Program-made: the position numbers and the translations under genes
NCBI GenBank assembly: GCA_964626495.1
Contig: CAZVFT010000018.1
Span: 1 to 29,217 of the forward strand
DNA length: 29,217 nt
Reading direction: 5' to 3'
Source of the DNA: JACNLN01 sp964626495
GTDB taxonomy: Bacteria > Fidelibacterota > Marinisomatia > Marinisomatales > CAZVFT01
Shown here: piece after piece, positions 15,428 to 22,970 of the stretch
Layout of the letters: every line of letters starts with the position of its first letter
Numbering within the stretch: the stretch's first letter is position 1
The notes under the pieces: model-generated
The model's database searches: none
What the model saw: only the letters and a program-made list of their open reading frames with translations
What the model was told of the DNA's origin: nothing

Positions 15428-16606
15428 ATGCGTGAAGTATATGTTGCCGGTATTGGAATTACCAGCTTTACTCGCTTAGAATTCCCGCTTGTTGAAATTG
15501 CAGCTTATCCCGGACTCATGGCTTTGCGAGAGTGTGGTATCAAGAAGATTGATCATCTCTATGTAGCAAATATGGGTTCAGGTAGAATTAATCATCAGAG
15601 TGGTCTTGCAAGCGCCGTAGTCGATCATATGAGTCTGACTCCTGCTGGTGCCGAAACCATCGAAAATGGACCAGCTTCAGGCGGATCAGCTATTAAGCAG
15701 GGTTATATAGCTGTTGCATCAGGGTTGCATGATGTTGTTATGGTAATTGGTGCGGAACGAATGAGAGAAGTTAACAGTCTTGATGCAACTGATTTTGTTG
15801 CTACGCTTACTCATCCTCATGCCGAATATATTTACGGTATTACTCTTCCCTCACTCGCTGGGATGTTTACCCGACTTTATATGGAAAAATACGGAGTGAC
15901 TTCCAGACATCTGGCTATGGTAGCGGTAAAAAATCAGGCTAACGCAATGGATAATTTTTATGCACACATACAACAGGAGATCACTATTGAGGGAATTCTC
16001 GATTCGCCGGAGGCTTTGACGAATAATCCATATGTGGCGGATCCATTGAGGTTCTTCGACTGCTGTCCTGTTTCTGATGGTGGTGCTTGCATCATCCTGA
16101 CGACAAAAGATGTCATAAAAAAGCTTGGGAAACCGATGATTAGGCTCTCTGGAGTTGGTCAGGCAACCGATTCTCATGCAATTCACGAACGCAAAGATCC
16201 AACCGATCTTCTGGCGGTAAGGGAAGCTGCAAGACAATCATTTGAGATGGCTAATATCAAACCCGGAGATGTGGATGTAGCCGAACTTCATGACGCTTTT
16301 ACCATTCTTGAAATAGTGGAAAGTGAAGAGGTGGGGTTTTTCAAAAAGGGTGAAGGTCACATTGCACTTGAGAAGGGGGTAACGAAAATCGGAGGGAAAC
16401 TCCCCATCAATCCTTCTGGCGGACTGAAGGCGCGGGGACATCCTGTGGGTGCAACTGGTGTGGCTCAAGCACATGAGATTGTTTCACAGCTCAGAGGTAA
16501 GGCTGAAAAAAGACAGGTAAAGAACGCAAAAATAGGATTTACTTGTAATTTAGGCGGGTTTGGTAATAATGTGATTTGCCTTACTTTTGTTAAAGAGGAG
16601 AATTAA
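15428..16606 (+). CDS. Thiolase-fold protein (SCP2/Ltp2-like) lacking the nucleophilic Cys
   Basis: A 392-residue member of the SCP2-thiolase/lipid-transfer branch of the thiolase superfamily. Fold motifs are intact: VAGIGITSF at the N-terminus, ELHDAFT (His288), GGLKARGHPVGATG (His338) and CNLGGFGNN (Cys373). The nucleophile motif, normally of the type AACASGG, reads ENGPASGGSA, so the catalytic Cys is Pro82 (CCA at 15671-15673). Claisen thiolysis by the usual mechanism is therefore unlikely. Steroid side-chain enzymes such as Ltp2 are Cys-less thiolase-fold retro-aldolases that work with a DUF35 partner, and a DUF35 gene follows here 2 bases after the stop. I infer a C-C lyase or aldolase on an acyl-CoA. 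The ATG at 15428 has a GGAGG Shine-Dalgarno. Confidence 0.85.
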   Translation: MREVYVAGIGITSFTRLEFPLVEIAAYPGLMALRECGIKKIDHLYVANMGSGRINHQSGLASAVVDHMSLTPAGAETIENGPASGGSAIKQGYIAVASGLHDVVMVIGAERMREVNSLDATDFVATLTHPHAEYIYGITLPSLAGMFTRLYMEKYGVTSRHLAMVAVKNQANAMDNFYAHIQQEITIEGILDSPEALTNNPYVADPLRFFDCCPVSDGGACIILTTKDVIKKLGKPMIRLSGVGQATDSHAIHERKDPTDLLAVREAARQSFEMANIKPGDVDVAELHDAFTILEIVESEEVGFFKKGEGHIALEKGVTKIGGKLPINPSGGLKARGHPVGATGVAQAHEIVSQLRGKAEKRQVKNAKIGFTCNLGGFGNNVICLTFVKEEN

Positions 16607-16608
16607 TT

Positions 16609-16956
16609 ATGGTAACCAATGTATTTGCTTACAAGTGCAGAAGGTGTGGAGAGGTTCACTATCCTTATCGTACGATTTGTAAGAAATGCGGAGAGAATGA
16701 TCACAATGAATTTGATATTGTTCCTCTGGCGAATAAAGGAAAGCTGATTACCTATACACATCTATACACTCTCCCCGCTGATTATGAAACAAAAGCTTTG
16801 ACTTTAGGGATTATTGAACTTGAGGATGGCAATCGGATTACTGCTCAACTGAATATTCAGGAACCACAAATTGGAATGAATGTTGTGGGAAAAGTCGATG
16901 TCGTTCGTCAAGATGAATACACAAAATATTTGGGAATGGTATTCGAGAAAGCATGA
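16609..16956 (+). CDS. DUF35 zinc-ribbon/OB-fold acyl-CoA-binding partner
   Basis: DUF35 proteins pair with thiolase-fold enzymes: in archaeal thiolase/HMG-CoA synthase complexes they bridge CoA transfer, and in the Ltp2-ChsH2 aldolase they form the partner domain. The 115 residues show the rubredoxin-like zinc ribbon first (Cys10, Cys13, Cys24, Cys27 in YKCRRCG and ICKKCG). An OB fold follows (about 40-112), including GKLITYTHLYTLP and the GIIELEDGNRITAQL strand pair. It starts 2 bases after the thiolase stop. MITE copy B, with its target duplication, begins 1 base after its own stop codon. Confidence 0.9.
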   Translation: MVTNVFAYKCRRCGEVHYPYRTICKKCGENDHNEFDIVPLANKGKLITYTHLYTLPADYETKALTLGIIELEDGNRITAQLNIQEPQIGMNVVGKVDVVRQDEYTKYLGMVFEKA

Positions 16957-16960
16957 TTAA

Positions 16961-17059
16961 GGGGGTGGAATAGAATAACTCACATGTATTATAGATGTAA
17001 TTAATTGTCTTATAACACATTATGGATTTTAATCCGATGACTAATATTATTCCACCTCC
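16961..17059. mobile_element. 99-bp MITE, copy B, overlapping the DUF2877 start
   Basis: Inverted copy of the element at 10292-10390. Terminal repeats are GGGGGTGGAATA and TATTCCACCTCC, flanked by TAA duplications (16958-16960 and 17060-17062). It begins just past the DUF35 stop and ends inside the DUF2877 frame, supplying its ATG and codons 1-13. In copy A the equivalent frame is closed (ATG GAT TTT ATC CGA TGA); one extra A in copy B opens it. Confidence 0.9.
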
Positions 17060-17900
17060 TAAACTTGAAAGTTATGGAGACAAGCTGGGAAAAGGGAATT
17101 ATACCATTCATTCAAGATTCAGTAGAGCAGTTAATTTCTTTTCCAGCGATGCTACAAGTACAAGTAGATTAATCTCAGTTGTCAATACAGAGATCGATGC
17201 TGGACCAGTTAATATTGTCATCAGTGGACTTAACACTGGACAGATAAATTCACTTTTTGTTGACGATAATTTTATTCAACTGAATGGAGTTAAACTTGCC
17301 CTTAATGAATCAAATCGTTTTGAATCCAAGCTTGATTTTGGTCATGTGAATATTGGAAGATTCGATCGTAATCTAAATTTTTTCCGAACATATCTTGTGC
17401 AACATTCTCACCCCAAAAGCCTTGTGTTTCTGCTGGATGGTAAGAGAAAGGAGAACTTTAATAAATCTTTTGGAAGGGAGTATGTAAAAAAATTCCAGTT
17501 AGCTACGAATAAGATATTTTGTTCGGAGCCTGTAGAGGGAATTAAAATGATCAGAGGAATGGGTTTCGGTCTTACCCCAAGTGGTGATGATTTCCTCTCA
17601 GGCATTCTAATAGCTCTGAATATTATTCAGGCGCTTTATCGCGCAGATTTAACTGCATCAATCAACGAAATTTACAAAACAGCTCAAGGTAACAACCCCC
17701 TATCTAATACGTTTTTGAAATGTGCCCGAGACGGTCTGTTATTTGAGAGATTTAAGAAATTGGTATATTCATTGCTATATCTTAGTAAAGAGGATGTGTT
17801 TGATCATGTACAGGATCTTCTATCCGTAGGTTCGACCTCTGGAGCTGATCAGGGCGTTGGTTTTCTAATGGCTTTTAAGAGGAGATTGTTATGGTTGTGA
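17022..17900 (+). CDS. DUF2877 protein (AllH/YlbF-like, carbamoyltransferase subunit)
   Basis: Relative of E. coli YlbF, one of three proteins (FdrA, YlbE, YlbF; renamed AllF, AllG, AllH) reported to make up the oxamate carbamoyltransferase of anaerobic allantoin degradation. The 292 residues contain the family signature GMGFGLTPSGDDFLSG (179-194) and, near the C-terminus, GSTSGADQGVGF. The first 13 residues (MDFNPMTNII then PPP) are encoded by MITE copy B. In-frame ATGs at 17022 and 17037 both lie inside the element and neither has a Shine-Dalgarno, so the native start was probably displaced. The fdrA-like gene overlaps its last 10 bases, supporting a joint complex. Gene order differs from E. 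coli (fdrA-ylbE-ylbF). The actual substrate is unknown. Confidence 0.85.
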   Translation: MDFNPMTNIIPPPKLESYGDKLGKGNYTIHSRFSRAVNFFSSDATSTSRLISVVNTEIDAGPVNIVISGLNTGQINSLFVDDNFIQLNGVKLALNESNRFESKLDFGHVNIGRFDRNLNFFRTYLVQHSHPKSLVFLLDGKRKENFNKSFGREYVKKFQLATNKIFCSEPVEGIKMIRGMGFGLTPSGDDFLSGILIALNIIQALYRADLTASINEIYKTAQGNNPLSNTFLKCARDGLLFERFKKLVYSLLYLSKEDVFDHVQDLLSVGSTSGADQGVGFLMAFKRRLLWL

Positions 17901-19468
17901 GGGGTGTTGTTAAAAGGGGTGAATATTTTGATTCCATCTCTCTTATGACTGTTGCTCGGGAATTGAATGGACTTGACGGTATTTTAGATTCTGCAGTAAT
18001 TATGGCAACCCGTGAGAATAAGTCAATTCTCAAATCTTCCGGGTTACTCCTCCCTGAGTTCAATACCGCTGAGGATACAGACCTGATTGTTGCAATTAAA
18101 TCTGAAACCGAAGATATTGCTGATTCTGTATTATCCAGGATTGACGAATATTTAAAACGGTTAGAGGAAAAAGGTGAAACAACCGATCAATTTCTTCCAA
18201 AAAGTATTGATGGAGCTTTACAATTTTTGCCGGATGCTAACCTTGCACTGATTTCTGTAGCTGGGAAATACGCCAGCGTAGAAACTAAAAAAGCCCTTGA
18301 AAGTGGATTGCATGTGATGCTCTTTTCTGACAATGTCTCTTTAGAAAAAGAAATTGAATTAAAAAAATATGCAAAAGAAAAAGGTCTGTTGTTGATGGGT
18401 CCCGATTGCGGTACAGCAATTATAAATGGAGTTCCTCTCGCTTTTGCGAATGTGGTTAACCGTGGGAATGTTGGAATTGTTGCAGCTTCAGGGACGGGTC
18501 TTCAGGAGGTTAGTTGTATTATATCAAACAGAGGTTCCGGCATATCACAGGCGATAGGAACCGGTGGACGTGATATTAAAAATGAAGTTGGTGGTCTCAT
18601 GTTTATCGAGGCGATAAAGATGCTATCTGCGGATCCGGACACAAAAGTGATACTGCTGATTTCCAAACCACCAGATACAAGAGTTATTGAAAAGATCACC
18701 TTAATCCTCAAAAACATTAAAAAACCTGTCGTGGCTGTGTTTCTTGGAGCTGATATTCAACAGATGAGAAAGTACCATTTCCATACGGCACTCACACTCG
18801 AAGAGGGAGCATTGATCGCTATTGCTTTGTCCCGTGGAGCAGATATGAGTTCAGTCACAAAAATGATTGACGAACGGAATATCAAAATAAGAAAAATTGC
18901 AGAAGATGAAGCGAAAAAATTGAACAGAAGTCAGAAATATATCAGAGCCCTTTTCACCGGAGGGACATTCTGCAATGAAGCTCAAATTATATTTAGGGAT
19001 GCACTACAGGAGATATATTCAAATGTACCATCAGGATATTCACATAAATTAAAGTATTCGTTTAAGAGCGAGAATCATACTGTTGTTGATTTTGGTAATG
19101 ATGAATTCACGACAGGACGGCTTCATCCCATGATAGATTATTCCATACGAAATACGAGAATAATTGATGAAGCGATGGATCCTGAAACAGCTATAATACT
19201 TCTCGATATTGTTCTTGGGTACGGTTCTAACCCAAATCCACTTTCTGAAATTATTCCGGTAATCGATGAAGCAAAAATAATTGCTGAGAAAGGAAATAGA
19301 TATTTGTCTATAATCTGTTCGGTTACTGGTACTGATCGAGATCCTCAGAACCAGACGGATGTGGTGAACGGATTAAAGGAAGCTAATGTTCTAGTTATGG
19401 AATCCAATGCAGCAGCCTGTAAGCTTGCTTCTTTTATCATAAAAAATATTCAAAGAGAGAAATCGTGA
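17891..19468 (+). CDS. fdrA: FdrA/AllF-like acyl-CoA synthetase-fold protein
   Basis: Homologue of E. coli FdrA (AllF), a subunit of the oxamate carbamoyltransferase; the fold is that of succinyl-CoA synthetase/NDP-forming acyl-CoA ligases. The 525 residues (E. coli about 555) show an N-terminal region, then a CoA-binding-like segment ending LLMGPDCGTAIINGVPLAFA, and the Rossmann-type GIVAASGTGLQEVSC with SQAIGTGGRDI and VILLISKPPD. The C-terminal half contains a ligase-like domain with ALFTGGTFCNEA and ILLDIVLGYGSNP. The start ATG has an AGAGGAGA Shine-Dalgarno and overlaps the DUF2877 gene by 10 bases; its end overlaps the DUF1116 start as GTGA. No carbamate kinase gene accompanies it in the window. 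Confidence 0.9.
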   Translation: MVVRGVVKRGEYFDSISLMTVARELNGLDGILDSAVIMATRENKSILKSSGLLLPEFNTAEDTDLIVAIKSETEDIADSVLSRIDEYLKRLEEKGETTDQFLPKSIDGALQFLPDANLALISVAGKYASVETKKALESGLHVMLFSDNVSLEKEIELKKYAKEKGLLLMGPDCGTAIINGVPLAFANVVNRGNVGIVAASGTGLQEVSCIISNRGSGISQAIGTGGRDIKNEVGGLMFIEAIKMLSADPDTKVILLISKPPDTRVIEKITLILKNIKKPVVAVFLGADIQQMRKYHFHTALTLEEGALIAIALSRGADMSSVTKMIDERNIKIRKIAEDEAKKLNRSQKYIRALFTGGTFCNEAQIIFRDALQEIYSNVPSGYSHKLKYSFKSENHTVVDFGNDEFTTGRLHPMIDYSIRNTRIIDEAMDPETAIILLDIVLGYGSNPNPLSEIIPVIDEAKIIAEKGNRYLSIICSVTGTDRDPQNQTDVVNGLKEANVLVMESNAAACKLASFIIKNIQREKS

Positions 19469-20868
19469 AGGATTTTCTTAAAAAAGAGATTCGAGTCATA
19501 AATATCGGTCTGAAGTCTTTCAAGGAAACCCTTGATGAGGTAAATGTTCCTTCTATTCACGTTGACTGGAAACCACCTGTCGAAGTTGATGAGGATATAA
19601 TAAAATCTGTAAAACGCTATGAGGAGAGAATAAAAGCTGCCAATCTGAAAACTGTAAAAAGAATCCTCAACAGCAAGCCCCACCTGATAGATCTCCAGAG
19701 GGCGATAGATGTTATCCCCGACATGAAGAAAAATCTTATCCTACACGCAGGACCCCCAATTGCGTGGGAGAGAATGTGTGGTCCTATGAAAGGTGCTGTT
19801 GTAGGGGCGTTGATTTATGAGGATTTTGCAAAAAATCCTAAAGAAGCTCAGAATTTGGCAGCATCAGGTGACATTGAATATTCTCCCTGCCATGAACATG
19901 CAACGGTTGGACCTATGGCAGGTATTGTTTCCGCTTCAATGCCTGTTTTTGTGGTCAAAAATGAGGAATATGGAAATACAGCGTTTTGCACGATCAATGA
20001 GGGACTTGGTAAAGTTCTCAGGTATGGTGCATTCAGTGATGAGGTTATTGCAAAATTAAAATGGATGGAGGATGTTCTTTATCCGGTACTTAAAAGAGCA
20101 GTTAAAAGTATCAGGAACATTGACCTCAAGAGCATAATGGCTCAGGCTCTTCACATGGGCGATGAAGTTCATAACCGGAATCGTGCTGCCACATCTCTTT
20201 TATACAGGATACTTGCCCCCCATATTGTGAAAACTTCCGATGATACAAAGATTACTACAGATGTCCTGAATTTTATTCACAACAATGATCATTTTTTCTT
20301 GAATCTTTCGATGCCTGCATGTAAAGTTTCATTAGACTCTGCAAGGAATATAGACGGGAGTAGTGTTGTTGTGGCTATGTCAAGAAATGGGACGGAATTT
20401 GGTATCCAGCTTTCTGGAACAGGGGATGAATGGTTCAATGGTCCAGCTCCTGTGCCGGATGCTCTTTTCTTCCCGGGGTTTACAAAGGAAGATGCAAATC
20501 CGGATATTGGTGACAGTTCGATAACGGAAACAAACGGCTTGGGAGGGTTTGCCATTGCTGCTTCCCCTGCCATTGTTCAATTTGTTGGTGGGAAGACGAA
20601 AGATGCCATTGATTACACGATGCAGATGTATGAAATTACTTCTGCTGAGAATGATGTTTTTCAAATACCGTATCTGAATTTCCGCGGGACTCCAACGGGA
20701 ATTGATGTGATAAAAGTTATTGAAAAAAATATCTTACCTTTTATTGATACAGGTGTTGCCCATAGAGAGCCCGGGATTGGGCAAGTAGGAGCGGGAGTTC
20801 TGAATGCTCCTGTGGAACCATTTAAAAAGGCACTTGAAAGTTTTGCAAATAAAATCAGTGCTGTTTAA
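19465..20868 (+). CDS. DUF1116 protein (AllG/YlbE-like)
   Basis: Relative of E. coli YlbE (AllG), the third component of the FdrA-type carbamoyltransferase. The 467 residues are a little longer than YlbE. Family-type conserved blocks include ILHAGPPIAWERMCGPM (about 93-109), YSPCHEHATVGPMAGIVS (about 139-156), ALHMGDEVHNRN, and the C-terminal GIGQVGAGVLNAPVEPF. The start is a GTG overlapping the fdrA stop by 4 bases, downstream of a purine-rich AGAGAGA. Together with DUF2877 and FdrA it forms a translationally coupled trio. A 350-base repeat-bearing gap separates it from the cyclase gene, so the downstream Mo-hydroxylase block may have its own transcript. Confidence 0.9.
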   Translation: MKDFLKKEIRVINIGLKSFKETLDEVNVPSIHVDWKPPVEVDEDIIKSVKRYEERIKAANLKTVKRILNSKPHLIDLQRAIDVIPDMKKNLILHAGPPIAWERMCGPMKGAVVGALIYEDFAKNPKEAQNLAASGDIEYSPCHEHATVGPMAGIVSASMPVFVVKNEEYGNTAFCTINEGLGKVLRYGAFSDEVIAKLKWMEDVLYPVLKRAVKSIRNIDLKSIMAQALHMGDEVHNRNRAATSLLYRILAPHIVKTSDDTKITTDVLNFIHNNDHFFLNLSMPACKVSLDSARNIDGSSVVVAMSRNGTEFGIQLSGTGDEWFNGPAPVPDALFFPGFTKEDANPDIGDSSITETNGLGGFAIAASPAIVQFVGGKTKDAIDYTMQMYEITSAENDVFQIPYLNFRGTPTGIDVIKVIEKNILPFIDTGVAHREPGIGQVGAGVLNAPVEPFKKALESFANKISAV

Positions 20869-20966
20869 AACATTTTGAATTAAACACAATATGACCTTGA
20901 CTTTCGTTGCTGCTGGACATTTTGAACCATACAAATTTAAAACGAACCCCCTATCCATTGTCCTCT

Positions 20967-20982
20967 TCCGCCGGCTGGCGGA
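20967..20982. repeat. TCCGCC-GGCGGA palindrome, intergenic copy
   Basis: TCCGCCGGCTGGCGGA; differs from rnpB copies at one or two positions. Flanked by CTCT and GAGAGG, which extend the hairpin. Confidence 0.6.
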
Positions 20983-21028
20983 GAGAGGAAACTTCATTTG
21001 ATGGAGTTAGGGAGATACTTGTCCTTTT

Positions 21029-21064
21029 CCCCCTTGAGGTTTGTCGGGCTCCCGACTGAGGGGG
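21029..21064. repeat. Nested G/C hairpin
   Basis: Outer stem CCCCCT/AGGGGG with inner perfect stem GTCGGG-CT-CCCGAC. Architecture matches the hairpins at 11846-11890 and 29008-29054; there is no T-run, so it is not a normal terminator. Confidence 0.55.
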
Positions 21065-21218
21065 TGGCATCTGGGAAAGAGTCACTACAGAAAGGCTTAT
21101 ATACCGATCAGTTCTGAACCTAAAGTCTATTTAACAAATGCAGTCCAAATAGTTTCATTAAGAAAATTGGTTTGAACAGATATTAAATAAAATACAGAGT
21201 AGATAAGGAGAACGTGTG

Positions 21219-22040
21219 ATGAACAACAAGGAATTTTTACAGTTTATGGATAATGTCAGGGTCTATGACCTTACTCAGGATTTGAGTATTCATACCCCAC
21301 CATGGCCAAGTTATATGCCGCTTGGCATTCAATATTTTAAGAGAATTGCCGGAGCTCATATGGGGCAGGGAGCCAGCGGGCAGATTATTACCACAAGCAA
21401 CCATGTTGGTACGCACATGGATGGTGAAATTCATTTCCATGCCAGCGGCAGAGCCATCGGACAGGTTCCCTTGGAGGAATGGATAGGCCAGGGAGTTGTG
21501 GTTGATATTTCAGACGATGTGGAAGATTATAGTCTTTATTCACCCGAAATGTTGATGGAAAGAGTTGAAATTAAAAAAAGAGACATTCTTATCATCAATA
21601 CGGGATACCATAAGTACGGTTGGGATCAGGAAGCTTCTGATGAGTTGAGATATTTTGTTAAACATCCTGGACCCGGACCCGGTTTTCATAAGTGGGCGAT
21701 TGATATGGAGCTGAAATGGATCGGCGTTGACTGTGGCAGTGCGGATCACCCCATGAATACCATTATTAGGCAATGGCATCCCGGATTGTTCAAAGAAGCT
21801 GAGAACAAACTTAAGGAAAATTACGATAGCAAGTCATGGGATGAAGTTTTTCCTCAGGATGAGTATTATCAGGTAATGCATCTGAAACTCTTTCCCAAGA
21901 AAATTGTTCATGCAGAAAATTTAGGTGGAGAAATAGACGAGCTAAGTAACAAAAAAGTCTGGGTGGGCTGTTTCCCGCTGAAAGGTATTGAGCTGGAATC
22001 TTCCATGTGCAGGATTGTCGCTTTTATGCCTCCCGATTAA
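21219..22040 (+). CDS. Cyclase-family metal-dependent hydrolase (PF04199 type)
   Basis: Belongs to the family of kynurenine formamidase, isatin hydrolase and related Zn/Mn enzymes that hydrolyse amide or lactam bonds. The 273 residues carry the diagnostic NHVGTHMDGEIHF with His62, His66, Asp68 and His72 as likely metal ligands, and a later GVDCGSADHPMN segment. The length exceeds simple bacterial formamidases (about 210) because of extra sequence in the second half (about 175-215). I start at ATG 21219 (AAGGAG 8 bases upstream), preceded by an in-frame GTG. It is followed 23 bases later by the three Mo-hydroxylase genes, suggesting that it opens the hydroxylated ring or cleaves an amide product. 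The substrate is not determinable. Confidence 0.88.
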   Translation: MNNKEFLQFMDNVRVYDLTQDLSIHTPPWPSYMPLGIQYFKRIAGAHMGQGASGQIITTSNHVGTHMDGEIHFHASGRAIGQVPLEEWIGQGVVVDISDDVEDYSLYSPEMLMERVEIKKRDILIINTGYHKYGWDQEASDELRYFVKHPGPGPGFHKWAIDMELKWIGVDCGSADHPMNTIIRQWHPGLFKEAENKLKENYDSKSWDEVFPQDEYYQVMHLKLFPKKIVHAENLGGEIDELSNKKVWVGCFPLKGIELESSMCRIVAFMPPD

Positions 22041-22063
22041 GAAAGGGTTGTGGGGATTTCATT

Positions 22064-22948
22064 ATGATTTTACACGAGTTCAACTATTTTAAACCGGAAA
22101 CGGTTGAAGAAGCTCTGACGCTGCTATCAAACTATGAAAATCCAGCTATTCTTGCCGGTGGAACAGACCTTGTTGTCAACCTGAAAGAAGAAGTTGAAAC
22201 TCCCAAAGTGGTAATTGATATTAAAGGACTTCAAGAATTAGAAAAGATAGAGTTTAAGAATAACAACCTTTTTATCGGGGCTCTCGTTACTTTTTCTGAA
22301 CTAGTAGAATCTGAACTTATTAATGAAAAATTCCCGCTGATAATGGAATCATCCAAAACCGTAGGATCAGTTGGCATCAGAAACAGAGCGACTTTTGTCG
22401 GGAATATCTGTTCCGCTGTTCCCAGTATGGATGGCGGTCCTCCGTTGTGTGTTTATGATGCTGAGGTGATTGTGAGAAGTCTTAACGGAGAGAGAAAAAT
22501 TCCAATATCCGATTGGTTTCAGGCACCGAGAGAGACAGCAATAAACAGGGGAGAGTTTGTAACGCATATATCTATTCCTTATCCAGGTAAAAAACACAGT
22601 GGGTGTTTTGTGAAGCTTGGTAGATATTCGGGAGAAGACCTTGCTCAGGCAAGCGTTGCTGTAATCGCCTTTTCTGATAATAACTACCGGGTAGCCTTTG
22701 GTGCTGTTGCACCCGTACCTGTTAGAGCAAGAAGAATCGAAGATTTGCTGAATGGTAAGGTGTTGAACGATTCTTTAGTAGAAAAAGCGATAAATATTAT
22801 CCCTGAAGAAATTTCACCCATCACCGATATCCGAGCTTCAAAAGAATATAGAATGCACATGTGTAAAGTAATGTTCGAAAGGGGAATCAGAGCTGCGGTG
22901 AACAGACTCAAAGGAGAAGGTCCCCAATACGGTACAAATGTTATTTAG
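22064..22948 (+). CDS. Molybdenum hydroxylase FAD subunit (XdhB/CoxM-like)
   Basis: Medium subunit of a xanthine-dehydrogenase-family enzyme, carrying FAD between the 2Fe-2S clusters and the electron acceptor. The 294 residues show the FAD-binding PAILAGGTDLVVNLKEE (about 27-43) and the second FAD motif GSVGIRNRATFVGNICSAVPSMD (about 104-126; the usual GGN reads VGN), then the CO_deh_flav_C domain with GAVAPVPVRARRIE (about 212-225). The ATG at 22064 follows a G-rich stretch; the frame is open further upstream but overlaps the cyclase gene with an atypical N-terminus. It is 22 bases from the 2Fe-2S gene. Confidence 0.93.
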   Translation: MILHEFNYFKPETVEEALTLLSNYENPAILAGGTDLVVNLKEEVETPKVVIDIKGLQELEKIEFKNNNLFIGALVTFSELVESELINEKFPLIMESSKTVGSVGIRNRATFVGNICSAVPSMDGGPPLCVYDAEVIVRSLNGERKIPISDWFQAPRETAINRGEFVTHISIPYPGKKHSGCFVKLGRYSGEDLAQASVAVIAFSDNNYRVAFGAVAPVPVRARRIEDLLNGKVLNDSLVEKAINIIPEEISPITDIRASKEYRMHMCKVMFERGIRAAVNRLKGEGPQYGTNVI

Positions 22949-22970
22949 TTTTGGTACTGGGGTACAAATT

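Larger units (their letters stand above)
20869..21218. other. 350-base gap with hairpin repeats
   Basis: Non-coding. Holds the palindrome TCCGCCGGCTGGCGGA (20967-20982), same type as the two in rnpB, and a nested hairpin at 21029-21064. The right end contains an AAGGAG Shine-Dalgarno for the cyclase gene. No intrinsic terminator with a U-run was found for the DUF1116 gene. Confidence 0.6.

Noticed and set aside
20869..21218. Molybdenum cofactor riboswitch before the cyclase/Mo-hydroxylase genes
   Set aside because: The hairpins there are simple palindromic repeats shared with other gaps; no Moco-riboswitch-like multi-stem core was recognised.
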